Source: Pigoraptor chileana (Eukaryota; Opisthokonta; Filasterea). Taken from it: 23,650 bases of DNA. The notes under the pieces are model-generated. The model had not been told where the DNA came from. It saw nothing but the letters and a program-made list of their open reading frames with translations, and made no database searches. The DNA is taken from the NCBI GenBank assembly GCA_943704495.1, contig CALSCR010001653.1, forward strand, positions 1 to 23,650. The letters are read 5' to 3'. Numbering within the stretch: the first letter of the stretch is position 1; each line of letters opens with the position of its first letter. A program made the position numbers and the translations under genes. Positions 8,801 to 17,002 of this stretch are shown here, one piece after another.

Positions 8801-10456
8801 CGCGGACAGCAGCCCCTCCTTCAGCCGGTCCACGGCGGCGACCTCGCTCTCAGACGCTTCGGTCACGTGCCCATGGGCCGTGGCCTCACCGGCGGCGGCG
8901 CGGGCCAAATCCTCCTCGTGGCGGATGCGGTCGATTTCAGCCGACGCTTCCTTGACGGCGGCAATACGCTCACTCACAAGCGCAGCCGCACTCGCAATGG
9001 CCGTGCGCGAGGTCGGCGTCTGCACATCCGCAGAGAACGCAGACGCGGCCTTGACAAGTTGCGTCGCACTAGCCTCGAAGCTTGCGACGGCGGCAGAAAC
9101 GGTGCCATCGGATCCCTCTTGGCCGTCGTGCGCCTGGTGGTGCAGTTCCTCCGCAATGCCAATGACATCCTCACGTGCCGTGGAGAAGGCGTTGCTTAGC
9201 GAGGGCTCGCCTGAGGCACACTCGACGCCCGCAACCGCCGCCGCAATGCGCGCGGCCTCGTCGTGTCCGTGGGACACGTGAGGGGTCACGTGGGACCCGT
9301 CGTTGCCATCGTGATCGTGAGTGGGCACGTGAGGCTCCGCGGGCTGGTCCGCGCCAATGCGACTGGCAGTTTCAATCTCCCCAATGAGCTTGGAGAGACC
9401 CGCAGCGGCAGCATCACGTGACTGCGACGCAGAGTCTGAGCCTGCGCTCTGGATGGCAAGCTTGACGGCGCTGACAACAAGGGGCGTTGTGCGGCGGACG
9501 GCGGCGGCGGCATCGCGCAGCATGGCCTTGGGGCGCGGCTCCATGAGGTCTGCGGCACGCTGCTCTGCAAGTTTGGACATTGCGACGAGCGTCGGCGTGG
9601 CCTCCTTGAGACTTGCCGCCAGCTCAGCAATTGTGCGAGCGCTGGCGAGGCGTGCGAGTGCCTGTTTGGCTGCCTCGCATGCGGCGAGAATGCGACGCAC
9701 CTCCGTTTCGTCAAACACTGTCAGGACACGGCACGTGCCATCCAGGATGCCCTTTGCGGCCTGCGGCAGCCACTGGCGGGCGGTGGCATCGGTGGGACTA
9801 TCACGGAGCGTCCGCGCCGCCGTCGAAAGCTGCAATTCAAAGGCGCAATAGATGCAATTCAATGGTGCATTTGATTCAGTCCAAGTTTGCGGATGACAGG
9901 CATTATCGCCTTATAGGATTACTGTAAGTTGTTAGTTGTTATGTTTTTACACTCCGAGAACGAGTCATTGGCAGTAATGGAACTGCGTGCACTTTGATTA
10001 TCATGAATCATTCTCATGAAGATTCATGCACCGCTGGTCGTTACGGGACGCGGCTGTCACTATTGTTGCAAGTGAGTGAGTTCCAACGCCCTGGTCTATC
10101 TTCGGTCATCGGCTTTAAAGGACTGATATCGTGGCCGCTGACTGCCGGGCTGAGACGATGAGTGTGACTCAGTCACGCTTAATTACCATTGCTGCGGCTT
10201 CTTCCAGGAGAGCAACGGCCTCGGGCATGTCAGCGCGCATTGCGTCGTCTGTTGACGTTGTGGTGGCCTTGCTTGCGATGCCCGTGAGCTGGCTGATGGA
10301 CGCTTCGATGGCGGATGCCACGGGAGTGAGGTCCGGCATGGGCTGGTCCTCCAGCGCCGCCTCCTCCTCCATCAGGATCAGCTCGCCAATGGCTGCGGCA
10401 ACGGGTGCGAGGATGCGCTCGAACGACGCCGTGTTCATGTGCACGTGTGCCGCCAT
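5864..10456 (-). CDS. VCL: Vinculin homolog (focal adhesion actin/talin linker)
   Basis: Six minus-strand exons: 10456-10187, 9829-8365, 8010-7904, 7538-7448, 7081-6600, 6358-5864 (stop TAA 5866-5864). They join in frame (phases 0,1,0,1,0) to 969 residues; human vinculin has 1066. Vinculin links talin and other partners at adhesions to F-actin, with its tail held by the head until activation. Seen: head D1 start MNTASFERILAPVAAAIGEL and MPDLTPVASAIEASIS, then GILDGTCRVLTVFDETEVRRIL; D4 with SLQMLSPQIVAA (about 519-530) and HFDMLVKEWSAGI; a Ser/Pro/Ala-rich linker (about 680-805) with a run of six Glu; tail (about 815-969) with CTDKRLRNALLVLLDRVP and MQLKVISSVKA. ATG 10456 has a strong context (A at -3, G at +4); ATG 10438 is an alternative. 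Oddities: one of the two middle seven-helix repeats seems missing, a His-rich insert follows D1, no FPPPP motif occurs in the linker, and the C-terminus is a basic extension. Confidence 0.95.
6359..6599 (-). other. Vinculin last intron with GT arm upstream and CA arm downstream
   Basis: Inferred GT-AG intron: donor GTGTGT starting at 6599, acceptor CAG ending at 6359. In transcript sense it has a GU repeat at about 6517-6503 and a long CA repeat at about 6396-6369, ten bases from the acceptor. The two can base-pair. Confidence 0.75.
7612..7714 (-). ncRNA. RNU6: U6 spliceosomal snRNA-like gene nested in a vinculin intron
   Basis: Read on the minus strand. A 5' stem-loop (7714-7694) has GUAC/GUAC and CUCC/GGAG arms around GGAA. 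The invariant U6 core follows: ACATATACTAAAATTGG, then AACGAT, the ACAGAGA-box region as GCAGAGA, AGATTAGC with the AGC triad, and GGCCTCTGCGCAAGGATG forming the internal stem-loop. Against human U6 as I recall it, about 60 core bases show two substitutions. The 3' part (about 25 bases) differs from the animal sequence and ends in a T5 pol III terminator (7616-7612). It lies in vinculin intron 3, same strand as the host. There is no TATA box at -25 to -30; a TATATA sits about 63-68 bases upstream. It may be a working gene or a recent U6 retrocopy; the A-to-G change at the first base of the ACAGAGA box is the main doubt. Confidence 0.85.
9257..9331 (-). other. His-rich insert in vinculin head
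   Basis: Encodes residues 257-281 of the vinculin product, with seven His and six Asp/Glu (HVPTHDHDGNDG then SHVTPHVSHGHDE). It falls at about the D1 boundary and has no counterpart in vertebrate vinculin that I know. At DNA level it repeats CACGTG-containing words. Confidence 0.8.
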
Positions 10457-10909
10457 TTTCTTCAATCCCACCTCTTCTTTTTAGCACTCGGTTTGTAACA
10501 GTGAAGCAAAAAACAGTGAGACTCCGACTCGTCTCAGCGAAAATCAGACCTGATACGACACAATACCCACAGTGTGAAATGGCATTGAATGCTCCAGTAA
10601 CAAATGCTACAAGCCGTTGTGCTGATGGATCTGTCCGGCAATAATGCGGCAGCCGTTTCAGACTTTCAGAATGTCAGGACTGTGCTGAGGAACCGTTTTG
10701 CGACTGCGAACTGACGAACGTTAAAGCGACTCAGTGTTGACAAATAACCGAGCAATAAAACAGCGTGCATCTCAACTGATTTCAGCAGTAGACACGTGCG
10801 AGGGCACTTGAGTTCCATATGCATCCGGTGCGGGCCCGGCGGTAGAGCAGGACCACAGTTCGGCCGCGACAACGCCGACGGTCAGCCAACAAGTTTACCA
10901 GCGTCCAGG

Positions 10910-10931
10910 ATGGCATGGCATGGCATGGCAT
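10910..10931 (+). repeat. ATGGC pentamer tandem repeat
   Basis: Four full copies of ATGGC plus a partial one, perfect. Confidence 0.95.
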
Positions 10932-10974
10932 CTGGTGCGCGCGGGAGAGGGACAGGAAAGGAAGTGTGCCGAAC

Positions 10975-10996
10975 TGTGTGTGTGTGTGTGTGTGTG
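10975..10996 (+). repeat. TG dinucleotide microsatellite
   Basis: Eleven perfect TG units in the vinculin-MGAT5 spacer. Confidence 0.95.
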
Positions 10997-11206
10997 TCTG
11001 CCTTGCCGTGTGGCCGTATGCCTGTCACTCGTTGACACTGAGGTACCCCATTTCGGAAGGTGCTCGGAATATATTAACTATATATAGTTAAATCTGGCAA
11101 TGCGTTCATCTTAATATAGATACTATATAACACAACGCTACATATGCTTCTATTTACTGCTGATTCGCACCCTGAAATAGAATTTTGAACTTTCTCCCGC
11201 CCTCTG

Positions 11207-11292
11207 AAAAAGGCGGAGATTTGAACTCGCAACAATACGCAAACCCAAGTGCAGGAATCGGATTCACATCAGGGGTACTTACCACTGCTCCA
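11207..11292 (-). pseudogene. tRNA-like or tRNA-derived (SINE-like) pol III relic
   Basis: On the minus strand TGGAGCAGTGG (11292-11282) fits a pol III A box at 10 of 11 positions and AGTTCAAATCT (11227-11217) resembles a B box; 54 bases separate them. A T5 terminator follows (11211-11207). The T-arm stem pairs over three base pairs only, and the terminator falls where an acceptor stem should be, so no intact tRNA cloverleaf can be drawn. An 8-bp inverted repeat (AAAGGCCA near 11303, TGGCCTTT near 11334) lies just upstream. A degenerate tRNA or a short SINE are both possible. Confidence 0.35.
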
Positions 11293-12188
11293 CATGAACA
11301 ACAAAGGCCAATTTGATGCGCTCAATCATGCCATGGCCTTTTGAAACGAGGAGTGAGTTCTTTTCAGATGCCGTGACAACTGAGCACTGGGTCTCTTGCC
11401 TGGTAAATGCAGCGGGCGATGGCCGCCCGGGTCAGCGGTATGCTCCGCCGGCAAGATTCTTGTCAGTGCATTTAATTCTGCATTAAACCATATGTTTGCA
11501 CTTGTATGCAGAGCCAAACATACGGTATGAAAATGTCCTATATCCGGCTGCGACAGCACAGATGCCCGCCCGTCAGCCTGGCGTCTGGTCCTCCTGGCAC
11601 TATATCCACCGAACTGACCGAGAGGGCCTTGAGGCCAACGGAGGATCAACATTCCTTATTATGCCCCATTGCACACCCGCAAGACTTAAGACCATGGAAA
11701 ACCCGTCCAACCGCACTTGAGCAAATGTGTTTTGTCACAGCAGGACCTAGTCATTTGATGTCGGTGTCAGAAGCCGGGATGCACGTTTGATCCGCGGTTA
11801 GTCTTGCATCTCAGCCTGGTTCGCTTTTATTTGCCTCATGGGGCCCACAGTCGCAGTGTCCACCGACACGCTGTTGTGTTGTGCATGCTGGCGCTCATGC
11901 GGACGGACGGAAATGAACAAACCGCCGTTATGGATCCAGGATACCGATTTATTCTCACTGCGGTATTTCAGTACAGGTGTGATTTGGGCACGTGACCTGC
12001 GCATCTTCGCATCACATGGGAGCTACGAAAATCCCAAGAATGGATTGGAGAATGGATTAGGGAGTGCACGCTTAAAAGGCGGAATGGTTTGCATTTATTA
12101 CAGTGTGAACAGCACCAACGATCCCGCATTGCAACACAAAGAAGGCCTTGGGAGTTATCCCAAACTTGTCTGATTCTCTGCGGTAAAA

Positions 12189-14781
12189 ATGGGAATGCGC
12201 AGATATCGAAAGCTGTGGTTTGTGCTACCTGTCGTGTTGGTGTATGCGTATGTAGTCTATGCATTCTATGGTCCATCATGGTCGTCCGGGGGATCCTTGA
12301 ATAGTGGCGGCGGCAACAACAACAACAACAACAACAACAACGTCAACAACAAGAATGTGATCGCCAGAGACAAGCTCCCTGACGATGACTCCCTTTATGA
12401 CGACGGCGATAGCGCTGAGGCATTTGCGAATGTTGGCGTGGATTCCAACGTTGGTGAACGTGATCCCGTCGCCAACAATGCCATCCGTGACGCCAACAAC
12501 AACAATGAGCACGAAGATGACGACGAGGATGAAGAAAGTGCGGATGAAAATAAGGAGGGACCGAACGTGTTCGACGCCGTCGAATGCATGGGACCATATG
12601 ACGGCTATCCCCAGTGCGAGGAGAAGCTGGCGTGGTTGCGTAATAATTGGCGAACACACATGTGCTATGAGGAGCTCGGCGTTGATGGGACCGATTGCTC
12701 GTTCCAGGAGTATCTTAATGTGTACGAGGACATGTGCCCGCCGCCCAACCAGGCCGGCGCAGACAAGAGTGGCAACGGCGCTCGCAAGGGAGCGACACGT
12801 CGCCTCGCAACGTTCCAGAAGTCGCTTGCGGGGCTCTTTTTGCGTCTGGAACCGAATCACAAGCACGCGTGGATTCTTACGCGCCTCCGCCGAATGGAGC
12901 CGGAATGGAAGGCCGCGATCGAAGTGTATGCTGCATCGCAGTCTGGGAAGGAGCGCGAGCGGAAAAACATTTTGATGTACATGGGATTTGTTTCCGACGC
13001 ATTCAACGAGCGCATTGCGGAAAATGCTTTTTCCGGCGGACCGTTGGGTGAGCTTGTGCAGTGGGCAGATTTGATGGCAACCCTGTATTTGCTGGGCCAC
13101 GAGCTGACGATTGTGACGGAACAGCACGAGCTGTCGCGCCACACAGGGACGTCCACGCCATGTGGAGTTGGCGGCGGCGTGGGATTCGACATTGTGTATA
13201 TCGATATAATTGGTCTGCGCCACTTTCGCGGTGCATCGTCCGATGCCTTTGACAAGCACAGGTGCAAATTCCGCGTGTTGGACTCATTTGGCACAGAGGC
13301 ACAGTTCAATGTGGGCTTCAACAACGAGTGGAGCGACTGGGGCGGCTGGCGGCTCAATCTCAAGCAGTTCTACACGATGTTCCGTGAGTGTTGGTGGTGT
13401 TGGTGTTGGTGTTGGTTGTGGTGTGGTTGTGGTTTATTTGTGTTTGCGTTTGGTGTGGTTTTGTATTGTTCTGTTTCTACACCGCTACGTTTTGCGTTTA
13501 TTCAGGTACCCATGCACGCACAGCAATCGCTCTGCATGCAGAATGCACTTTGCACTCTCTGTTTTGTTTTGTTTTGCAACCAGTGCTTCATTGATGTGTG
13601 TGGGAATGCTTTCTTTTCTTTGAGGTCGTGTTCGCACATTGAACAAACGGTTACTGCGATCACTCTGCAATGCGCTCCCTGCCACCTGCCGTGTGTGCTG
13701 CCCATCCTAATTTTAGTATGCATGTTTCCATTGTCACACACACACACGCACATTCAAACCACACACATACATACACACACACACATTGCACCACCACACA
13801 GCTCATTCCCCGGACAATTCGTTTCTCGGCTTTGTTGTTGAGAAGCCGCGACGCATCGTCCCCTGGGACCAAAAGAAGAATCGCGCCGTCATATACGGCA
13901 AGGAGCTTGACATGTGGATTGGAAAGCGGTCCCTTATCGATGCCGTGCACGTGCGCTTTGAGGTGCATGCGACTGTCGGCAACACGAAGGCCGACCGCGT
14001 CGACAAGTCTGTTGTGCCGCCATATGTCGTCAACCACGGCGTGTTGTCTGCAGACGACCTCCAGGACCTCCTCGCGGAGTCCAAGGTGTTTGTGGGAATG
14101 GGCTTTCCGTACGAGGGTCCTGCGCCGCTTGAGGCCATTGCCAACGGCTGCATCTTTATCAACGCGCGCTTTACCCCGCCAAAATCGGCGCTCAACACCC
14201 CCTTTTTTGCGGGCAAGCCGACGCGCCGCGAGTTTTCGTCGCAGCATCCGTACATGGAGGACTTTGTCGGGACACCTCACGTGATCACCGTCGACGTGGA
14301 CAATCCTGACAGCATCATCGTTGCGCTCGATAACGCAGTCTCGCGAGCGCCGACGGCAAAGATTCCGCGCGAATTTACGATGGGAGGTATCATCGAGCGT
14401 GTGGATGCGTTTGTCAGGCACCATTTGTTCTGCGACGACGCGGGGGTAGTGTGGCCGCCTCTGCGCTCCCTGGTGTCCATTGTGTCTGAGCCTGGGCTGT
14501 CGTGCAAGGAGACGTGCCGGCTGCGGGCTTATGTGTGCGAGCCTGCGTTCTTCCCGCTGATTAACAAGCGCGAGGAGGCATCGTCGCTGCTTAACTGCAA
14601 GTCGACGGCGGAGACTAAGGCGCTGACTGCGCCGCACAAGCACTCGATGGCAGCTGCATGCTCTCTCCAGGAAGACCCGATGCTCTTTTCCTGCGTGGGC
14701 AAGGCGCCCAACGTCGTGCGGTTGTGCCCATGCCGCGATTTTCTGCCTGGACAATCGGCCATATGTACACGCTGCCTATGA
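12189..14781 (+). CDS. MGAT5: Alpha-1,6-mannosylglycoprotein 6-beta-N-acetylglucosaminyltransferase (MGAT5, GT18)
   Basis: Two exons, 12189-13383 and 13802-14781, join in phase 1 exactly at FYTMF-PHSPDNSFLGFVVE, a conserved MGAT5 stretch. The product has 724 residues; human MGAT5 has 741. It is a type II Golgi enzyme that adds beta-1,6-GlcNAc to N-glycans, starting the branch that carries poly-LacNAc. Seen: short basic cytosolic end (MGMRRYRKL), membrane anchor at about 9-28, a stem with nine Asn in a row (43-51) and a long Asp/Glu tract (about 105-130), then the catalytic domain. SGGPLGELVQW (282-292) contains the Glu that matches the human catalytic base; YIDIIGL, RVLDSFGTE, GFPYEGPAPLEAIANG (about 499-514), PPKSALNT and FFAGKPT follow, and the Cys-rich end CPCRDFLPGQSAICTRCL is like the human one. 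ATG 12189 has A at -3 and G at +4. Only one intron interrupts it, unlike the many-exon vertebrate gene. Confidence 0.96.
12315..12341 (+). repeat. AAC codon repeat (poly-Asn) in MGAT5 stem
   Basis: Nine perfect AAC triplets in frame, encoding Asn43-51 of the MGAT5 stem, followed by a further short Asn cluster. Likely unstable in length between individuals. Confidence 0.95.
13384..13801 (+). other. MGAT5 intron with complementary GT-rich and CA-rich ends
   Basis: Donor GTGAGT at 13384, acceptor CAG ending at 13801. The first 50 bases are GTTGG/GTGG-rich and the last 65 are CA-rich. GGTGGTG (13393-13399) pairs perfectly with CACCACC (13789-13795), each within about ten bases of its splice site, and the flanking repeats extend the pairing. 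Confidence 0.85.
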
Positions 14782-15365
14782 TGACCGGTGACTCCGGTTA
14801 TGTTTGTCGCAGTGCAGTGTGTTTGTTGACATAGAGTGATAGTGCGCGTGCATGCGTGTGTGCGCGCGTTGGTGCCTTTCTTGTGTCTGAGTTGTGCAAA
14901 ATTCCTGACGGCTGGATTGTGTCGTGCTGTTGTGTCTTTGTTTTGCTGATTTGTATTGCGTGGCGCTGGTTGTATCGGTAGTTTGTGGTGTTGTGAGTGG
15001 GTGATGGCACTGTATTCTTATTTGTATGCGATTGCGTTTTCGTGTTGTATTGTACATGGACTTTTTTTGAAAAATTCATATTTATATTCAACAAGAGCCC
15101 CCTCTGTGGTGTTTTCGCGTGCGTGTTTTACTGATTATATTACATTTTGAGGGAAACTGACGCGCGAACAATGGAAACAAAAGCGACGCAATTCAACTCC
15201 CGCAACGCAAAGCGTGGCCGTTGGCAGACAAAGGGCAATTCTTTTTGGTACTGTGGGTCTTATCCTTTCCACAACAGTCCTGAAATGGTAGGTGTGCGAC
15301 CACGAGACCATATGCAGGCACGGCTGGCAGACGGATGCGCGCGCGGGTGCAGTACTGAGTGACGC
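14782..15365. other. Convergent spacer between MGAT5 and the CBS-domain gene
   Basis: No gene recognised; the plus strand is GT-rich over about 14800-15050. No canonical AATAAA was found on either side, although AT-rich runs (about 15070-15090) could serve as variant signals. Confidence 0.45.
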
Positions 15366-16839
15366 TCACGCATCCTTCCACAGGGCGTGAAGCACATCTG
15401 CCATTCGCACAATGGTTGCGGGCACTCCCTTCGCATCGACCACCCACACGTGATGTACGCCACCCATTATCATCACCGCCGATGCGCCAAGGAGCGTCGT
15501 CTCTGCGCCAACAACAAATGGAGGCGGAACCGTCCCAAATCGCCGCTTTGCGAGAAAGTCGCGCACGGGCAACAGCAGATCCTCCATGTTGTGAAGGCGC
15601 ACACCGCGGAGATCGGATGCAGTCATAACGGCGAGGAGCTTGCCGTGGCAGTCGACGACGCCGGCGGCCTCTGCATTCTCCTGAAACATGCGACGGTAGG
15701 CGTGGAGGGCTGACTGTCCAGTGTTGACGGTGACCAGTTTGCGCGAATCGTCGGGCTTGTCGAGGCCCAATTCAGAGAGCTATATAGGGGAGGAGAGGTG
15801 GTGGGGGGCAGAATAGAAATTGAGATTTGGGAATCAGTGGTTGCGATTGTGCTTCATGTTGACAGTACAACTACTGACTGCCAGCATTCACTGGCAATGC
15901 ACACAGCACATGTGCGCAATCCAATTACGACACAAAAACAACAAAAGAAATACGCAACTGAGTAAACGCACATACACGCACGTGATCATGAAGCAACAAC
16001 GCAACATGCACCTTCTGTTTGAACGTCGCCGCAAAGACCGACGACTGCTGGCACATGAACGTCAGCAGATCTGTTTCGCTGAGCAACTTGTGTTCTACGT
16101 CCCTGTGCTCGTGCATTGTGCCGGCGTCCATTCCAGACGCCTTCTTTGTTGTCTCTGTTCGCACAAGCAGGCGGCCTACACCCGACATCATCGGGCTTAT
16201 GATGCTCTCCAGGGGCGTTGTCGGCTCGTAGACGTACAGGCCGTTACGCTGCCACCAGCCACTGTGCAGATAGTCCGCGCTGCCGATGAGCGACTCTATG
16301 GGCATCTCTGCCACGTGAGCACGGCGCTCTGCGAGAAGGTCTTTCGTCACCTCGTTGTCATCATTCTTGAAAAATCCAAAGGCCACAAAGACCATAATGT
16401 CAAACGTGGAGATGATGCCGACGTACTCCAGCTTGTTGGCGTCATATACGGGCGCACCTTTGAATATGCAGACAGCATGCAGGAAGATCGTAAAGGTGTT
16501 ATATGGATGCGATGATTCACATGGCATGTTATGCTACAGAGCTTGTAGTTCGGTCGTTTGAAGCTCTGGTATTTGCAAGGGCACACAAAGTCGTGGCAAT
16601 GATCACAACTCACACTTCAGATTGAATGCTTCGAATCGGCGGAGGACTGTGTCAAGATTGTCCTTTGCGTTGATCTCGATGAGATGGGACTTGCGGAAGA
16701 GGAGGCTGCCAACGGGCGTGTTTGCGAGGCACTCCTTGGGTGTTACACGCTTGCCATCCTTGTGCAAGCACGGAGACGAATCCGGACCAAACACCGTCTC
16801 AAAGTTGCCAAGGGCGCGCTCGACCATGTGCCAGTCCAT
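15366..16839 (-). CDS. Four-CBS-repeat protein, AMPK-gamma/SNF4-like
   Basis: Three minus-strand exons, 16839-16614, 16457-16012 and 15779-15366 (stop TGA 15368-15366), join in frame (phases 1,0) to 361 residues with no other domain. Four CBS repeats (about 38-100, 145-212, 236-285, 300-357) form two Bateman modules, the layout of AMPK-gamma subunits and plant SNF4-like proteins. Each repeat ends in a motif with the Asp that in AMPK-gamma contacts adenine-nucleotide ribose: STFDIM (Asp95), SETDLL (Asp205), TASDLR (Asp280), RMADVL (Asp352). Having Asp in all four differs from canonical AMPK-gamma, where one site has Arg. The first junction restores FNLKCAPVYDANKLEYVGII, a typical CBS strand-helix. 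ATG 16839 has A at -3 and G at +4. A true AMPK-gamma, or a relative binding another adenylate ligand, cannot be told apart by eye. Confidence 0.85.
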
Positions 16840-16990
16840 TGTTGCAAGTGCGGCGGTGCCGGATTCGATTGGTACGATCGTGAGTCAATGTTCGTGTGGG
16901 TTTGCAGCCCAAAACACACTTACAGGTGACTGCGCAATGAGCAAAGTTTCTCTTGGCATACAGAACGCGACGGTATGACCGTTAATGACC

Positions 16991-17002
16991 TTTATATATA
17001 AA
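16991..17002 (-). promoter_or_regulatory. TATA-like palindrome upstream of the CBS gene
   Basis: TTTATATATAAA is a perfect 12-bp palindrome about 150 bases upstream of the CBS-gene ATG, a reasonable place for a TATA box if the 5'UTR is about 120 bases. Being symmetric, it gives no direction by itself. Confidence 0.4.

Larger units (their letters stand above)
10457..12188. promoter_or_regulatory. Divergent spacer between vinculin and MGAT5
   Basis: About 1.7 kb with no recognisable gene. It holds both promoters, an ATGGC pentamer tandem (10910-10931), eleven TG units (10975-10996), an 18-bp palindrome (11074-11091), and a tRNA-like pol III relic (about 11207-11292). No canonical TATA box with a convincing position was found for either gene. 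Confidence 0.5.

Noticed and set aside
8427-9851. Long plus-strand reading frames (284 and 164 codons) opposite vinculin exon 2
   Set aside because: They are antisense shadows of a GC-rich, Ala-rich coding exon; the minus frame matches vinculin throughout.
10456-10471. Vinculin start at 10471
   Set aside because: The codon there is GTG; ATG at 10456 has a strong context and fits the family N-terminus.
11207-11292. A functional tRNA gene
   Set aside because: The T stem has only three pairs and the pol III terminator falls inside the expected acceptor stem, so only a relic is reported.
13660-14754. 364-codon minus-strand frame opposite MGAT5 exon 2
   Set aside because: Arg-rich antisense shadow; the plus frame matches MGAT5 to the last residues.
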